A stretch of DNA of 64,000 nucleotides from Hyphomicrobiales bacterium (GCA_021775755.1 JAJFHE010000050.1:186001-250000), one strand, 5' to 3'. Shown: positions 48,137 through 58,121, numbered from the stretch's first letter. Translations and numbers: made by a program. Notes: generated by a model not told the origin, from the letters alone.

Positions 48137-50407
48137 ATGACCGCAACTGTTGATGGCACGGACGTGGTTCCAGCGGGGGCCGAGGCAGAAGAAACACCGG
48201 TGCACCACCGCAGGATTCCGGCGTTTTTGGGACTCTCGATAGTAATTCTGTCGATTTTGTGCGGCCTCGTCACCTTCACCATCCTCACCGGCCTGACGCC
48301 GCTCGATCCTGGCCGCAACACAATTGTCGGACTGCTGTTCGTAAATCTGCTGCTGGTCGCCGCGATGGTGAGCATGATCGCCTGGCAGGTGATGATGTTG
48401 TGGCGGGCGCATCGCAGCAAGTTTGCCGGCGCCCGGCTTCACGTGCGGATTGTGTCACTTTTTTGCATCGTTGCGGCGTTGCCGGCGATTGTCGTGGCCA
48501 TTTTCGCAAGCGTTACTCTCGACCGCGGCCTGGATGCGTGGTTTTCCACACGCACCAGAGCAATTGTCGATACCGCCGTCGTCGTGGCAGAAGCCTATGT
48601 CCGCGAGCATGGCAACGTCATCCGCGGCGACATTACGGCAATGGCCAACGACCTGCGGCAGGCGGTGCCGGCCTATTCCTCCGACAGGCCTGTATTCGAC
48701 CGCTTTTTTCTCACCCAGACGGCGTTACGCGGGCTCAACGCGGCGTATCTGATTTCGGCGGCGGGAGCGATTGACACGCAGGCGGTCCTGAGCGCCACGA
48801 TTGTCTATTCGCGGCCCAGCGAGTGGGCTATTGAACGCGCCAATGCCAACGAGGTCGTGGTCCTCAATCCAGGTGACACGAATATCGTCCGCGCGCTCAT
48901 CAAAATGCCGGATGTGGAGGACCGCTACATTGTCGTTTACCGGTTTGTCGACGAGCTTGTCGTCGATCAGCTTCGCAAGGCACAGGAAGGCAAGGCAGAA
49001 TACGATACGTTGGAAACACAGCGCTTCGGTGTGCAGTTCACCTTTGCGCTGATGTATGTGGGCGTGTCTCTCATCTTCCTGCTGGCGGCAATCTGGTTCG
49101 GGTTCTGGGTGGCGGACAGGATTGTTCAGCCGATTGTGCGGTTGATGGGGGCCGCGCGTTCCGTGTCGAAGGGTGTGCTCGATGTGAAGGTGCCGATTCG
49201 CCGCGACGAGGGCGATCTGGCAACGCTTGGGCGCACCTTCAACAATATGACCGGACAACTGCGTTCCCAAAGAGATGAACTCATCGATGCAAATCACATG
49301 CTCGATCAGCGCCGCCGTTTCACCGAAGCGGTTTTGTCCGGTGTAACAGCCGGCGTCATCGGGCTTGATACCGACAACAAGATCACGCTCGTCAACCGCT
49401 CGGTGCGGAAACTTCTCGGCATCAAGGAAAAGGAACTGTTCGGCAAACAGCTCGGCGACGTAGTGCCGGAAATGACACCGATCCTGGCGCGTGCGCAGCA
49501 GAAGGTTTCAGGATCGGCGGAAGGCCAGATATCGCGTCGAAACGGCGGGCAGGAGCGTACCTTTCTGGTCCGCGTTACGACCGAGCAGTCGAGCGAGGAC
49601 GAGCATGGCTACGTGGTGACGTTCGACGACATGACGGAACTTGTCACCGCGCAGCGCAATTCCGCCTGGGCAGACATTGCGCGCCGCATCGCGCATGAAA
49701 TCAAAAACCCGCTGACACCGATTCAGCTCTCCGCTGAACGCCTCAAGCGCAAGTATCAAAATGAAATTCAGTCCGACCCCGGCGTGTTCGAGCAGTGCAC
49801 GGACACGATCATCCGGCAGGTGGGCGACATCGGCCGTATGGTCGACGAGTTTTCCGATTTCGCCCGCATGCCAAAGGCGGTGATGGAACCGCACAATCTC
49901 AACGAGGTGGTGAAGGAAGCTACCGTGCTGCAGCGCGTGAGCAGCGCGGAGATCGGATTTGACCTGTCGGTTCCCGATGAGCCGGTTGAAATGGAATTCG
50001 ACCGGCGGCTGATTACGCAGGCGATTACGAATCTTGTGAAAAATGCAACCGAATCGATCGAAGCGCGCGTTGCCGAACAACCCGAACCGAAGGGCGAAAT
50101 TGCCGTGAAGCTCTATTGCAAGGGTGACACGGTTCGCATCGATGTGGCGGACAACGGTATCGGCCTGCCGGGCGAGAACCGGAACCGCCTTGTTGAACCC
50201 TATATGACGACGCGGGAGAAGGGCACGGGTCTTGGTCTTGCCATTGTCAAGAAGATCATGGAGGAGCACCGGGGGCGATTAACACTGCTCGATGCTCCCA
50301 CGGACGAAAACAACGGAATTCAGGGTGCGCTGGTGCGGCTGGAGCTGACACTGCCGGGCTCGGGAACAACCAAAGACAGAAAAGACAAAAGGGCCATCGA
50401 CGCGTGA
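48137..50407 (+). CDS. ntrY: Membrane sensor kinase NtrY
   Basis: NtrY is a membrane histidine kinase that works with NtrX on nitrogen, redox or envelope signals. From this start it has 756 residues: two or three N-terminal membrane helices (LSIVILSILCGLVTFTILT, VGLLFVNLLLVAAMVSMIAW, IVSLFCIVAALPAIVVAIFA), a periplasmic sensor part, another helix at about 300-320, a HAMP domain (VADRIVQPIVRLMGAARSVS), a PAS domain, His[22 protein letters not shown] and HATPase (NLVKNATESIEA, VADNGIGLPGE, KGTGLGLAIVKK). ATG 48137 is chosen to match the usual length; ATGs at 47987, 48086 and 48092 are open too. Confidence 0.92.
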   Translation: MTATVDGTDVVPAGAEAEETPVHHRRIPAFLGLSIVILSILCGLVTFTILTGLTPLDPGRNTIVGLLFVNLLLVAAMVSMIAWQVMMLWRAHRSKFAGARLHVRIVSLFCIVAALPAIVVAIFASVTLDRGLDAWFSTRTRAIVDTAVVVAEAYVREHGNVIRGDITAMANDLRQAVPAYSSDRPVFDRFFLTQTALRGLNAAYLISAAGAIDTQAVLSATIVYSRPSEWAIERANANEVVVLNPGDTNIVRALIKMPDVEDRYIVVYRFVDELVVDQLRKAQEGKAEYDTLETQRFGVQFTFALMYVGVSLIFLLAAIWFGFWVADRIVQPIVRLMGAARSVSKGVLDVKVPIRRDEGDLATLGRTFNNMTGQLRSQRDELIDANHMLDQRRRFTEAVLSGVTAGVIGLDTDNKITLVNRSVRKLLGIKEKELFGKQLGDVVPEMTPILARAQQKVSGSAEGQISRRNGGQERTFLVRVTTEQSSEDEHGYVVTFDDMTELVTAQRNSAWADIARRIAHEIKNPLTPIQLSAERLKRKYQNEIQSDPGVFEQCTDTIIRQVGDIGRMVDEFSDFARMPKAVMEPHNLNEVVKEATVLQRVSSAEIGFDLSVPDEPVEMEFDRRLITQAITNLVKNATESIEARVAEQPEPKGEIAVKLYCKGDTVRIDVADNGIGLPGENRNRLVEPYMTTREKGTGLGLAIVKKIMEEHRGRLTLLDAPTDENNGIQGALVRLELTLPGSGTTKDRKDKRAIDA

Positions 50408-50447
50408 CCGCGTCGCAGAGCCTGCGTGAGGTGAGGAATTTAGTGTT

Positions 50448-51851
50448 ATGGCGTCCGATATACTGATCGTTGATGACGAGACCGACATTCGCGAACTGAT
50501 CGCCGGTATTCTCGAAGATGAGGGTTACGAGACGCGCCTTGCGCATGACAGCGACAGCGCGCTCAATGCCATTGAGGAGCGCCGGCCGTCCTTGATGGTG
50601 CTCGATATCTGGCTGATGGGCAGCCGGCTGGACGGCCTTGAACTCCTCGAAATCGTCAAAGAGAAGCACCCCGATCTCCCGGTCGTGATCATATCGGGGC
50701 ATGGCAATATCGAAACGGCCGTTTCCGCCATCAAACTCGGCGCATACGATTACATCGAAAAGCCGTTCAAGACCGACCGTCTGATTTTGGTAGTGACACG
50801 GGCGCTTGAAGCGAGCCGACTACGCCGTGAAAATCAGGAACTGCGCGGCCGTGCCGGCACGGAGACCGATCTGGTTGGCAAATCCAGCGAGATACGCCAA
50901 CTGCGCCAGATGATCGAGAAGATCTCCGCAACCAACAGCCGCGTGCTGATTTACGGCCCCTTGGGCTCCGGCAAGGAAATGGTGGCGCGCGCGCTGCACA
51001 CGCAATCGAAACGTGCCAGTGGTCCGTTCATCATACTCAATGCCGCAACCATGGCGCCGGAACGCATGGAATCGGAGCTTTTCGGTACCGAAGGCGAGGA
51101 GGGCGGTGCGTTGCGCGTCGGGGCGCTCGAGGAGGCGCATGGCGGAACTCTGTTCATCGACGAGGTATCAGACATGCCTCTGGAAACCCAGGGCAAGATC
51201 CTGCGTGTTCTCGTCGATCAGACGTTTCTTCGTGTTGGCGGCAATACGCGCGTCAAGGTCGATGTGCGGGTTGTGTCATCAACGAGCCGGAACCTTGAGC
51301 GCGAGATCGAGGACGGCAGGTTCCGCGACGACCTCTACCACCGCCTCGGCGTGGTGCCGATCCAGGTGCCGACACTGGCGGAACGGCGCGAAGACATACC
51401 CGAACTTATCGAGCACTTCATGCAGCAGTTCACGACGCTTTCCGGCCTTGCACCGCGCAAGGTCGGTGCGGACGCCGTTGCCGCACTGCAGGCGCATGAC
51501 TGGCCCGGCAACGTGCGGCAACTGCGCAACAATGTGGAACGGCTGTTGATCCTGGCGAGCGGCGATTCCGATACCGAAATCACCGCGGCCATGCTGCCAT
51601 CCGAAGTCGGGGACTCGACCCCCGATGTTGTCAACGGCTCCGGCGGGCAACAGCTCATGGCGCTTTCCCTGCGAGATGCGCGCGAAGTTTTCGAGCGCGA
51701 GTACCTGGTTGCGCAACTCAACCGGTTTGGCGGCAACATCTCCAGAACGGCCGAGTTCGTCGGCATGGAACGCTCGGCCCTGCACCGCAAGTTGAAACTG
51801 CTTGGCGTCGGCGCGGGGGGCAAAGGCGAGGCTGAGGCCACCGGCGCCTGA
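50448..51851 (+). CDS. ntrX: NtrC-family response regulator NtrX
   Basis: NtrX is the partner of NtrY. The 467-residue protein has a receiver domain (LIVDDETDIRELIAG, phosphorylated Asp in MVLDIWLMGS), an AAA+ domain with GPLGSGKEMVARAL and TLFIDEVSDMPLETQGK, and a C-terminal Fis-type helix-turn-helix (AEFVGMERSALHRKLKLL). The sigma-54 contact loop GAFTGA is missing: the stretch reads FGTEGEEGGALRVGALEEA. This is a known trait of NtrX proteins, which act without sigma-54. It lies 40 bases after ntrY. Confidence 0.95.
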   Translation: MASDILIVDDETDIRELIAGILEDEGYETRLAHDSDSALNAIEERRPSLMVLDIWLMGSRLDGLELLEIVKEKHPDLPVVIISGHGNIETAVSAIKLGAYDYIEKPFKTDRLILVVTRALEASRLRRENQELRGRAGTETDLVGKSSEIRQLRQMIEKISATNSRVLIYGPLGSGKEMVARALHTQSKRASGPFIILNAATMAPERMESELFGTEGEEGGALRVGALEEAHGGTLFIDEVSDMPLETQGKILRVLVDQTFLRVGGNTRVKVDVRVVSSTSRNLEREIEDGRFRDDLYHRLGVVPIQVPTLAERREDIPELIEHFMQQFTTLSGLAPRKVGADAVAALQAHDWPGNVRQLRNNVERLLILASGDSDTEITAAMLPSEVGDSTPDVVNGSGGQQLMALSLRDAREVFEREYLVAQLNRFGGNISRTAEFVGMERSALHRKLKLLGVGAGGKGEAEATGA

Positions 51852-51938
51852 CATCGCGGACACTCTGAAAATATCCTGCTAATATGGAAGCCGGGGCGCC
51901 GCCGAGGGGTGCTTCGTGCTCAGTCTGGGGAACCCGTC

Positions 51939-53315
51939 ATGAAGGTGATCATTTGCGGCGCGGGACAGGTCGGTTTCGGCATTGCGGAACGGCTGGCCGC
52001 AGAGCAGAACGACGTCACGGTGATCGATTCATCGCCGGTGCTCGTGCAGACGATCACCGAATCGCTGGATGTAAAAGGCATCGTCGGTCACGGGTCGCAC
52101 CCAGACATCATTCAGCGCGCCGGTGGCGAAGATGCAGACATGATCATCGCGGTGACGTTCACCGACGAGGTCAATATGATGGCGTGCCAGGTCGCACACT
52201 CGCTCTTTAACATACCCACCAAGATCGCGCGTGTGAGGGCGCAGAGTTACCTGCAAACCATGTGGTCCAACCTGTTCTCACGCGACAACCTGCCGATCGA
52301 CGTGATCATCTCGCCGGAGATGGCGGTCAGTGAAATGGTGCTCCGGCGGCTGTCGCTGCCCGGCGCCTTCGAAACCATCAATTTCATCGATGACAAGGTC
52401 ATCGTTATGGGCATCACCTGCGAGGAAGACTGTCCGGTGGTCAACACACCACTGGAGCAGCTCACCGAACTGTTTCCCGATCTTGATGCGGTGGTGGTCG
52501 GGATTTCGCGGGACGGGCGGCTGTTCGTGCCGCACAGCGCCGACCAGATGCTTGTGGGTGACGATGTCTTTCTCGTGGCGGAGCGCTCGCAGGCTGAGCG
52601 AACATTGGGCATTTTCGGCCATGAGGAGAAACAGGCGCGGCGCATCATTATCGCCGGGGGCGGTAACGTCGGTTACTATGTGGCCAGTAAACTCGAGGCG
52701 CATCAATCGCGCACTCAGGTCAAACTGATCGAATTCAACCGCGACCGCGCTGTCTATATCGCCGACCGGCTTCGAAAAGCCGTCGTGCTTAACGGCAACG
52801 CACTTGAAGCAGAACTTCTGCGCGAGGCGGGAGCCGATGAAACCGAAGCTTTCGTCGCACTCACCAATGACGACAAGGTCAATATTCTTTCCGCTCTCAT
52901 GGCAAAACAGGAGGGCGCGGGCGCCGTCCTCAGCCTTGTCAACAATTCCGATTACAACCCGATGCTCAGGTCGCTTGGTATCGATGCCTATATCAGTCCG
53001 CGCGCCACCACGATCTCCGCCATCCTCCAGCATGTGCGGCGGGGGCGGATCCGCGGCGTGCATTCCATTCAGAACGGGCAGGCCGAAGTTCTGGAGGCCG
53101 AGGCTCTTGAGACCGCAACTCTTGTCGGCAAGACGCTGCGCGAGGCGGACCTGCCCGATGGCATGCGCATAGGTGCCATCGTCCGCGACGGCACTGTCGT
53201 AATTCCCGACGGCGACGTAGAGTTTAAACCGCATGACCGGATCGTCATCTTTGCGCTGGCAGAACAGGTGCGGGAGGTGGAGCACATGTTCCGGGTCAGC
53301 CTGGAATATTTCTGA
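51939..53315 (+). CDS. trkA: Trk potassium uptake regulator TrkA
   Basis: TrkA is the cytoplasmic NAD-binding gating ring of the Trk potassium transporter. The 458-residue protein is two RCK units in tandem, each with a Rossmann start (MKVIICGAGQVGFGIAERL at residue 1 and IIIAGGGNVGYYVASKL at about 234) and a C-terminal TrkA-C domain. GGGGA lies 10 bases before ATG 51939. It follows ntrX by 87 bases and is 3 bases from trkH, making a trkA-trkH pair; in related genomes trkA is a regular member of the ntr cluster. Confidence 0.95.
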   Translation: MKVIICGAGQVGFGIAERLAAEQNDVTVIDSSPVLVQTITESLDVKGIVGHGSHPDIIQRAGGEDADMIIAVTFTDEVNMMACQVAHSLFNIPTKIARVRAQSYLQTMWSNLFSRDNLPIDVIISPEMAVSEMVLRRLSLPGAFETINFIDDKVIVMGITCEEDCPVVNTPLEQLTELFPDLDAVVVGISRDGRLFVPHSADQMLVGDDVFLVAERSQAERTLGIFGHEEKQARRIIIAGGGNVGYYVASKLEAHQSRTQVKLIEFNRDRAVYIADRLRKAVVLNGNALEAELLREAGADETEAFVALTNDDKVNILSALMAKQEGAGAVLSLVNNSDYNPMLRSLGIDAYISPRATTISAILQHVRRGRIRGVHSIQNGQAEVLEAEALETATLVGKTLREADLPDGMRIGAIVRDGTVVIPDGDVEFKPHDRIVIFALAEQVREVEHMFRVSLEYF

Positions 53316-53318
53316 GCC

Positions 53319-54770
53319 GTGCTAAACGCAACCGTCCTATTTCTCCTGGGTTGTGCGCTGTTGTGCCTTACCGCGTTGATGGGTGTAACCGCGCTGGGTG
53401 CGATGGTTATGGGGGAATGGTCGCAGGCCGGCCACCTGCTCGTCGACATCTGCGTGACCACGTTCCTCGGCGGTGCCTTGATGATCAGCACCTATGGGCG
53501 CCTGGAACGGCTCGACCGGAAGCACACGATCTGGCTTCTGGTCCTTTTATGGATGGTGGTGCCCGTCGCCGCGGCGCAACCTTTCTTGTCCGACCCGCAG
53601 ATGCGGGGCTTTACCGCGGCTGTGTTCGAAGCAGTTTCCGGTCTCACTACCACCGGTGCATCCGTGGTCGGCGACCTTGAGCGCATGCCGGACACACTGG
53701 TGGTGTGGCGCGCAATTCTGCAATGGTTCGGCGGCGCGATCTCGATTGTCACCGCAGTCCTCGTTCTCGCACCGTTCGGTGTACTCAGCGCACCGATCAA
53801 CATCACGATCCCGGGCTATGAAAAGGAAAACCTTGCCAAAAGCATCGTCGCCACGAGCAGCCATATACTGCCGGCTTACGTTCTTCTGACACTCGCATGC
53901 GGTCTATTGTTATGGCTTGCCGGGCTTACCGTGTTCGACGCCATTTGTCTGGCATTTGCGACCGTGTCGACGGGCGGCTTCGTTCCGGTCAACGACGGCA
54001 TCCACGCTTACGGATCCGTGACCGTGGAGATTATTCTTATTGTTTTCATGATTGCCGGTGCCACCAGCTTTCTCTCACACCGGGCGGTTCTGCTGCGCGT
54101 GCCGGGAGGTCATGTCGACAACCGGGAGAGCTGGTATCTGGCGATCCTCATCGCGGTGTGCGCGGTTGTGCTTATCGCCGTTGCGGGGGTGTCGGGGGAC
54201 GCCGCCGATATACGCAGAGGCATATTCCGCGCCGTGTCGTTGATCACAACAACCGGGTTCGACAACGCGGCCCCTGGTGCAGCGGTCATCCCGTTCGTGC
54301 TTGTGTGCGCAGCCTGCGCCATCGGCGGGGCGTCATTTTCGACAGCCGGCGGCCTCAAGATCTTCCGCATGGTGTCGATGCTCAATCAGGGACACCGCGA
54401 ACTCAAGCGCCTTATACATCCGCGCAGCGTGACCCGTGCTCAATCCGCCGGCAAACCGATCGACATCCAGTTGATGAAAACGGTGTGGTCGCTGTTCTTC
54501 GTCTTCATCTTCACGATCGCCGTGGTGGCGGTGACGTTAGGCGTGGAGGGAGTGACATTCGATGCCGCGGTCATGGCAGCAGTGGCGGCGGTGTCGAACA
54601 CGGGGCCGGCCGTAACCATGGCAAGTTACGATCTGGGAGCGTCGTTCGATTTCAGTTATCTGGCGCTCTCCGATCCGGCCAAATGGGCGCTCATTTGCGC
54701 AATGATTCTCGGGCGGGTGGAGTTTGTCGTGGCGCTTAGTCTGGCGTACATGCTGTTCATCCGGCGATAG
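53319..54770 (+). CDS. trkH: Trk/Ktr-type potassium transporter membrane subunit TrkH
   Basis: TrkH is the potassium-conducting membrane protein of the Trk system. Its 483 residues hold about ten membrane helices in four M1-P-M2 repeats; filter-like segments are VSGLTTTGASVVGDLERMP, FATVSTGGFVPVND, SLITTTGFDNAAPG and AAVSNTGPAVTM. The gene starts with GTG 3 bases after trkA, so the two are coupled. Confidence 0.95.
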   Translation: MLNATVLFLLGCALLCLTALMGVTALGAMVMGEWSQAGHLLVDICVTTFLGGALMISTYGRLERLDRKHTIWLLVLLWMVVPVAAAQPFLSDPQMRGFTAAVFEAVSGLTTTGASVVGDLERMPDTLVVWRAILQWFGGAISIVTAVLVLAPFGVLSAPINITIPGYEKENLAKSIVATSSHILPAYVLLTLACGLLLWLAGLTVFDAICLAFATVSTGGFVPVNDGIHAYGSVTVEIILIVFMIAGATSFLSHRAVLLRVPGGHVDNRESWYLAILIAVCAVVLIAVAGVSGDAADIRRGIFRAVSLITTTGFDNAAPGAAVIPFVLVCAACAIGGASFSTAGGLKIFRMVSMLNQGHRELKRLIHPRSVTRAQSAGKPIDIQLMKTVWSLFFVFIFTIAVVAVTLGVEGVTFDAAVMAAVAAVSNTGPAVTMASYDLGASFDFSYLALSDPAKWALICAMILGRVEFVVALSLAYMLFIRR

Positions 54771-54824
54771 TAATGCAGCAAAAATACACGCAGTTCGAAT
54801 TGTAATCGCCATGTGCACTCTAGA

Positions 54825-54830
54825 TATGAT
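54825..54830 (+). promoter_or_regulatory. Possible hfq promoter -10 element
   Basis: TATGAT, one base from the sigma-70 consensus, lies in the 175-base gap before hfq. TTGTAA at 54800-54805 is a possible -35 but the spacing of 19 bases is long. Confidence 0.35.
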
Positions 54831-54945
54831 AGCGTGAACACTATGGTAATACGCATGTTTCGATAAGATGAGCATGCTGGACACAAAATGCGGCGGCCTG
54901 TTGTGTGTGCGGTGGTACGCCGTTTGATTATTCACGGGGACCACA

Positions 54946-55197
54946 ATGGCAGCGGATAAAACACAAAACCTGCAAGACACTTTTCTCAATCAGGTCAGAA
55001 AACAAAAGGCGCCTTTGACGATCTTTCTCGTAAATGGGGTCAAGCTGCAGGGTGTCATCACGTGGTTTGATAACTTCTGCGTGCTGCTTCGTCGCGACGG
55101 TATTTCACAACTGGTCTACAAACACGCCATATCGACGGTCATGCCGTCACAACCGGTACAGCTGTTTGAGGAAGACGATACGGGCGGTTCTAGTTAG
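54946..55197 (+). CDS. hfq: RNA chaperone Hfq
   Basis: Hfq is a ring-forming Sm-like protein that pairs small RNAs with messages. The 83-residue protein starts [20 protein letters not shown] and shows Sm1 ([20 protein letters not shown]) and Sm2 ([15 protein letters not shown]), with the Lys-His pair of the proximal RNA site. GGGGA lies about 6 bases before the ATG. It is followed with no gap by hflX, the common hfq-hflX arrangement. Confidence 0.98.
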   Translation: MAADKTQNLQDTFLNQVRKQKAPLTIFLVNGVKLQGVITWFDNFCVLLRRDGISQLVYKHAISTVMPSQPVQLFEEDDTGGSS

Positions 55198-56616
55198 TTG
55201 GAATACAAGTCCGGTAAATCGTCCCGGCGGGACACCGATCACAAAAAGGGTCCTGAGCGTTTCCGGGAATCCACCGTAGCGCCAGCGCGTGCCATCGTCA
55301 TGCACGTGGAGGATCGCGTGCGGGCCCGCGACAGTGCGCGGCGCCGGGCAGGGGCTGCAAGCTCGCTGCGCTCGGCAGAGGCCAAGCTGGACGAGACCGT
55401 CGGACTTGCGGCGGCGATCGATCTCGACATTGTCGACGCGTTCATTGTCAATCTTTCAAAGATCAATCCCGCCACTTTGCTCGGGCCGGGCAAGGTTGAA
55501 GAGTTCGCCGGCGTGATTGCGGCACATGACGCGGAACTCGTTATCGTCAACGCGGCTCTGAGTCCGGCGCAGCAACGTAATCTGGAGCGTGCCTGGCACG
55601 TCAAGATTCTCGACCGGACCGGCCTCATTCTTGAGATCTTCGGGGCGAGGGCGCAGACGAAAGAGGGGCGTTTGCAGGTCGAACTGGCTCATCTCACGTA
55701 CCAAAAGAGCCGGCTCGTGCGGTCGTGGACGCACCTGGAACGCCAGCGCGGCGGCCTCGGTTTCGTCGGTGGCCCCGGCGAAACCCAGATCGAGGCCGAC
55801 CGCAGACAGATCCAGGAACGCATTTCCAAGCTTGAAAAGCAGTTGGAAACAGTGCGCCAGACCCGTCAACTGCACCGCTCAAGCCGGCAGAAAGTGCCGT
55901 ATCCGGTAGTCGCGCTTGTCGGCTACACCAACGCTGGAAAATCGACTCTTTTCAACGCGTTGACCGATGCGAAGGTGAATGCGGAAGACCTCCTGTTTGC
56001 AACGCTCGACCCGACCATGCGGCGACTCGAACTTCCCAGCGGCCAGGTGGCGGTACTGTCCGATACGGTGGGGTTCATATCCGACTTGCCGACGGACCTT
56101 GTTGCCGCGTTCAGGGCAACATTGGAAGAGGTCCTCGAAGCAGACATCATCGTACATGTGCGCGACATGACGCATCCCGACAGCGACGCGCAGCTGCGCG
56201 ATGTGGATGGCGTGCTGGACAAACTCGGTATTGATGAAACGCGCCGTGCCGGCATTGTGGAAGTGTGGAACAAAGTTGACCAACTTGACGATGAGGCGTT
56301 GGCTTTTCTGCATCATCGGGCGGACCGCGACACGGCAAGTATCGTGATGTTGTCGGCATTGACCGGGCAGGGGCTCGAGAGCCTTAAGACGTGTCTCGAT
56401 GAGCGGCTGCAGGCGGGCAGTGAAATTTATGAACTCGTGGTCGAGGCGGCCGATGGCGCCGGGCTGCACTGGTTGCATGAAAACACTGAAGTGCTGTCCC
56501 GCGATACCCGTGACGACGGCAACATCGTTATTCGCGTCCGCGTTCCTCAAGACCGGATAGAAGTGGTCATGCGGCGCTTCGGCTCAGCCGGTGCGAGCAG
56601 GATATCCGTCGAGTGA
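55198..56616 (+). CDS. hflX: Ribosome-rescue GTPase HflX
   Basis: HflX binds stalled ribosomes and splits them. The 472-residue protein has the N-terminal HflX domain (LGPGKVEEFAGVI, QRNLERAWHVKILDRTGLIL), a linker helix (SRLVRSWTHLERQRGGLG, GGPGETQIEADRR), then a GTPase domain with G1 GYTNAGKST, G3 DTVGFISDLP and G4 NKVD. The start is taken as TTG directly after the hfq TAG, since family members have about 30 residues before the first conserved strand; ATG 55300 is a shorter option. Confidence 0.93.
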   Translation: MEYKSGKSSRRDTDHKKGPERFRESTVAPARAIVMHVEDRVRARDSARRRAGAASSLRSAEAKLDETVGLAAAIDLDIVDAFIVNLSKINPATLLGPGKVEEFAGVIAAHDAELVIVNAALSPAQQRNLERAWHVKILDRTGLILEIFGARAQTKEGRLQVELAHLTYQKSRLVRSWTHLERQRGGLGFVGGPGETQIEADRRQIQERISKLEKQLETVRQTRQLHRSSRQKVPYPVVALVGYTNAGKSTLFNALTDAKVNAEDLLFATLDPTMRRLELPSGQVAVLSDTVGFISDLPTDLVAAFRATLEEVLEADIIVHVRDMTHPDSDAQLRDVDGVLDKLGIDETRRAGIVEVWNKVDQLDDEALAFLHHRADRDTASIVMLSALTGQGLESLKTCLDERLQAGSEIYELVVEAADGAGLHWLHENTEVLSRDTRDDGNIVIRVRVPQDRIEVVMRRFGSAGASRISVE

Positions 56617-57441
56617 TCACCCGGATCGTTCCTGTGCTTTCACGCCGTCCCACAGAGCATCCATCTCTTCCAGGCAGGAGTCTTCGGGCCGTTTTCCGTC
56701 TTCGTGCAAGCAGGCTTCGACCGCACGGAAACGGCGATCAAACTTGCTGTTTGCCTGACGCAACGCGTCTTCCGGGTCGATTCCCAAATGTCGTGCAATA
56801 TTCGAGACGGCAAAGATAAGATCACCGCATTCTTCGGCCATGCGCTGGCGATTGCCCGCCGCCATTTCATCCCGCAATTCTTGAACTTCTTCGTCAATCT
56901 TCAAAAAGACAGCATCCGCATCCGGCCAATCGAAGCCGACACGGGCGGCACGCTTTTGCAGCTTCTCAGCGCGCATTAAAGCGGGAAGAGCGCGCGGGAT
57001 GCCATCCAGCACGCTCTCGCGGCCGTTTCCGCCACTGTGTTTCGCCGCACGTTCTTGCGACTTGATGCGCTCCCAGGAACCCTTGACGGCGCCTGCATCA
57101 CGCTCCTCGGCGTCACCGAAGACATGGGGGTGGCGGCGCACCATTTTGGTGCACACTGACTCGATGACATCTTCGAGGGCAAACGTCCCGTCTTCGCTTG
57201 CCATCTGGGCGTGATAGACGACCTGAAGCAGGAGGTCGCCAAGCTCGTCGCGCAATCCCGCCATATCGCCCTGTTCAATGGCGTCGGCGACCTCATAGGC
57301 CTCTTCAATCGTGTACGGTGCGATGGACGAGAATGACTGCTCAAGATCCCAAGGGCACCCGGTGCCGGGCGTCCTCAGCGCCTTCATGATTGCGACGAGC
57401 GTCGACATGCGTCGCGGATCGCCATGCGGGTGGTCGGCCAT
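56617..57441 (-). CDS. mazG: Nucleoside triphosphate pyrophosphohydrolase MazG
   Basis: MazG hydrolyses nucleoside triphosphates to monophosphates and pyrophosphate, cleaning the nucleotide pool. The 274-residue protein has two MazG domains: MKALRTPGTGCPWDLEQSF and TIEEAYEVADAI ... LRDELGDLLLQVVYHAQ (metal site EExxE...ExxD) in the first half and a second copy with KIDEEVQELRDEM ... AEECGDLIFAVSNIAR. Its stop abuts that of hflX without a spare base. Confidence 0.95.
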   Translation of the reverse strand: MADHPHGDPRRMSTLVAIMKALRTPGTGCPWDLEQSFSSIAPYTIEEAYEVADAIEQGDMAGLRDELGDLLLQVVYHAQMASEDGTFALEDVIESVCTKMVRRHPHVFGDAEERDAGAVKGSWERIKSQERAAKHSGGNGRESVLDGIPRALPALMRAEKLQKRAARVGFDWPDADAVFLKIDEEVQELRDEMAAGNRQRMAEECGDLIFAVSNIARHLGIDPEDALRQANSKFDRRFRAVEACLHEDGKRPEDSCLEEMDALWDGVKAQERSG

Positions 57442-57509
57442 GGTGGGCGCTCCAGTGGTTAGACAATGAGCTCATGAACAAGGGAGAGGGTGGTCGGCAA
57501 CAGCTACAC

Positions 57510-57845
57510 TCAACTGGCGCACTTTATACACGTCGGAACGGTTGGATCCTGATCCAGGCGGCCATCGCTGATTTCGTCGCCGCAAGAGATACAAAACCCG
57601 TACTCGCCATCATCGAGTCTGATAAGCGCTGCATCGACGCGGGCAATGGTCTGCTGGCGCCGGCGTTCCGTTTCAAGCTGCATGGCCTGCTCCTGCAGCG
57701 CATCCATGCGCGAAAGTCTGCCGACGGACTGCTGGTCCAGTTCCACAGGCGCTCGGTCTTCGTTGGTTGCTTCTGACAACTCAACCAGTTCATTGCGCAG
57801 CGTCACCAATCTGGCGCGGCAATTCTTGTCGGAGGTTTTCGACAT
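57510..57845 (-). CDS. DksA/TraR-type zinc-finger protein
   Basis: A 111-residue member of the TraR/DksA family, which binds in the RNA polymerase secondary channel. It has an N-terminal coiled coil (about 10-75) and a C-terminal four-cysteine zinc finger, GFCISCGDEISDGRL ... PTCIKCA. It is shorter than DksA itself and lacks a clear acidic tip (the helix turn reads SVGRLSRMDALQE), so it may be one of the short YbiI-like regulators. ATG 57845 is chosen over an upstream ATG that lacks family similarity. Confidence 0.85.
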   Translation of the reverse strand: MSKTSDKNCRARLVTLRNELVELSEATNEDRAPVELDQQSVGRLSRMDALQEQAMQLETERRRQQTIARVDAALIRLDDGEYGFCISCGDEISDGRLDQDPTVPTCIKCAS

Positions 57846-57995
57846 CTGTTCCGAAACGTTATGCGGTGTAACGGCAATTGTAGCACATCGGAGAGCCATT
57901 TTGGACCTTTGACGCACAGCACGAAGCTCAGGAGGGACCGTTGCGAAGTGCATCGGCGGGCCGCGTGGTATGCCCGGATGTTGTTATACGATTCG

Positions 57996-58011
57996 CATAA
58001 TATATATTATG
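57996..58011. repeat. Perfect 16-base A+T palindrome
   Basis: CATAATATATATTATG is its own reverse complement. It lies in the 276-base gap upstream of the DksA/TraR-type gene and downstream of the phosphodiesterase gene, both on the minus strand, so it could be an operator, or part of a -10 region, for the DksA-type gene. No protein is assigned. Confidence 0.55.
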
Positions 58012-58121
58012 GAAAATACTTAACCACGCCTTTCACTACAATTATCAATAGTTTGGCCGCATTGCGGAAGGAAGTGCCTGTCCTGGAGACCTGTACCACT
58101 TTTCCGGCTGGCTGCCCGCGA

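Noticed and set aside
50448-51851. Loss of the GAFTGA loop in NtrX as a novelty.
   Set aside because: NtrX proteins of alphaproteobacteria are known to lack it, so it is a family trait.
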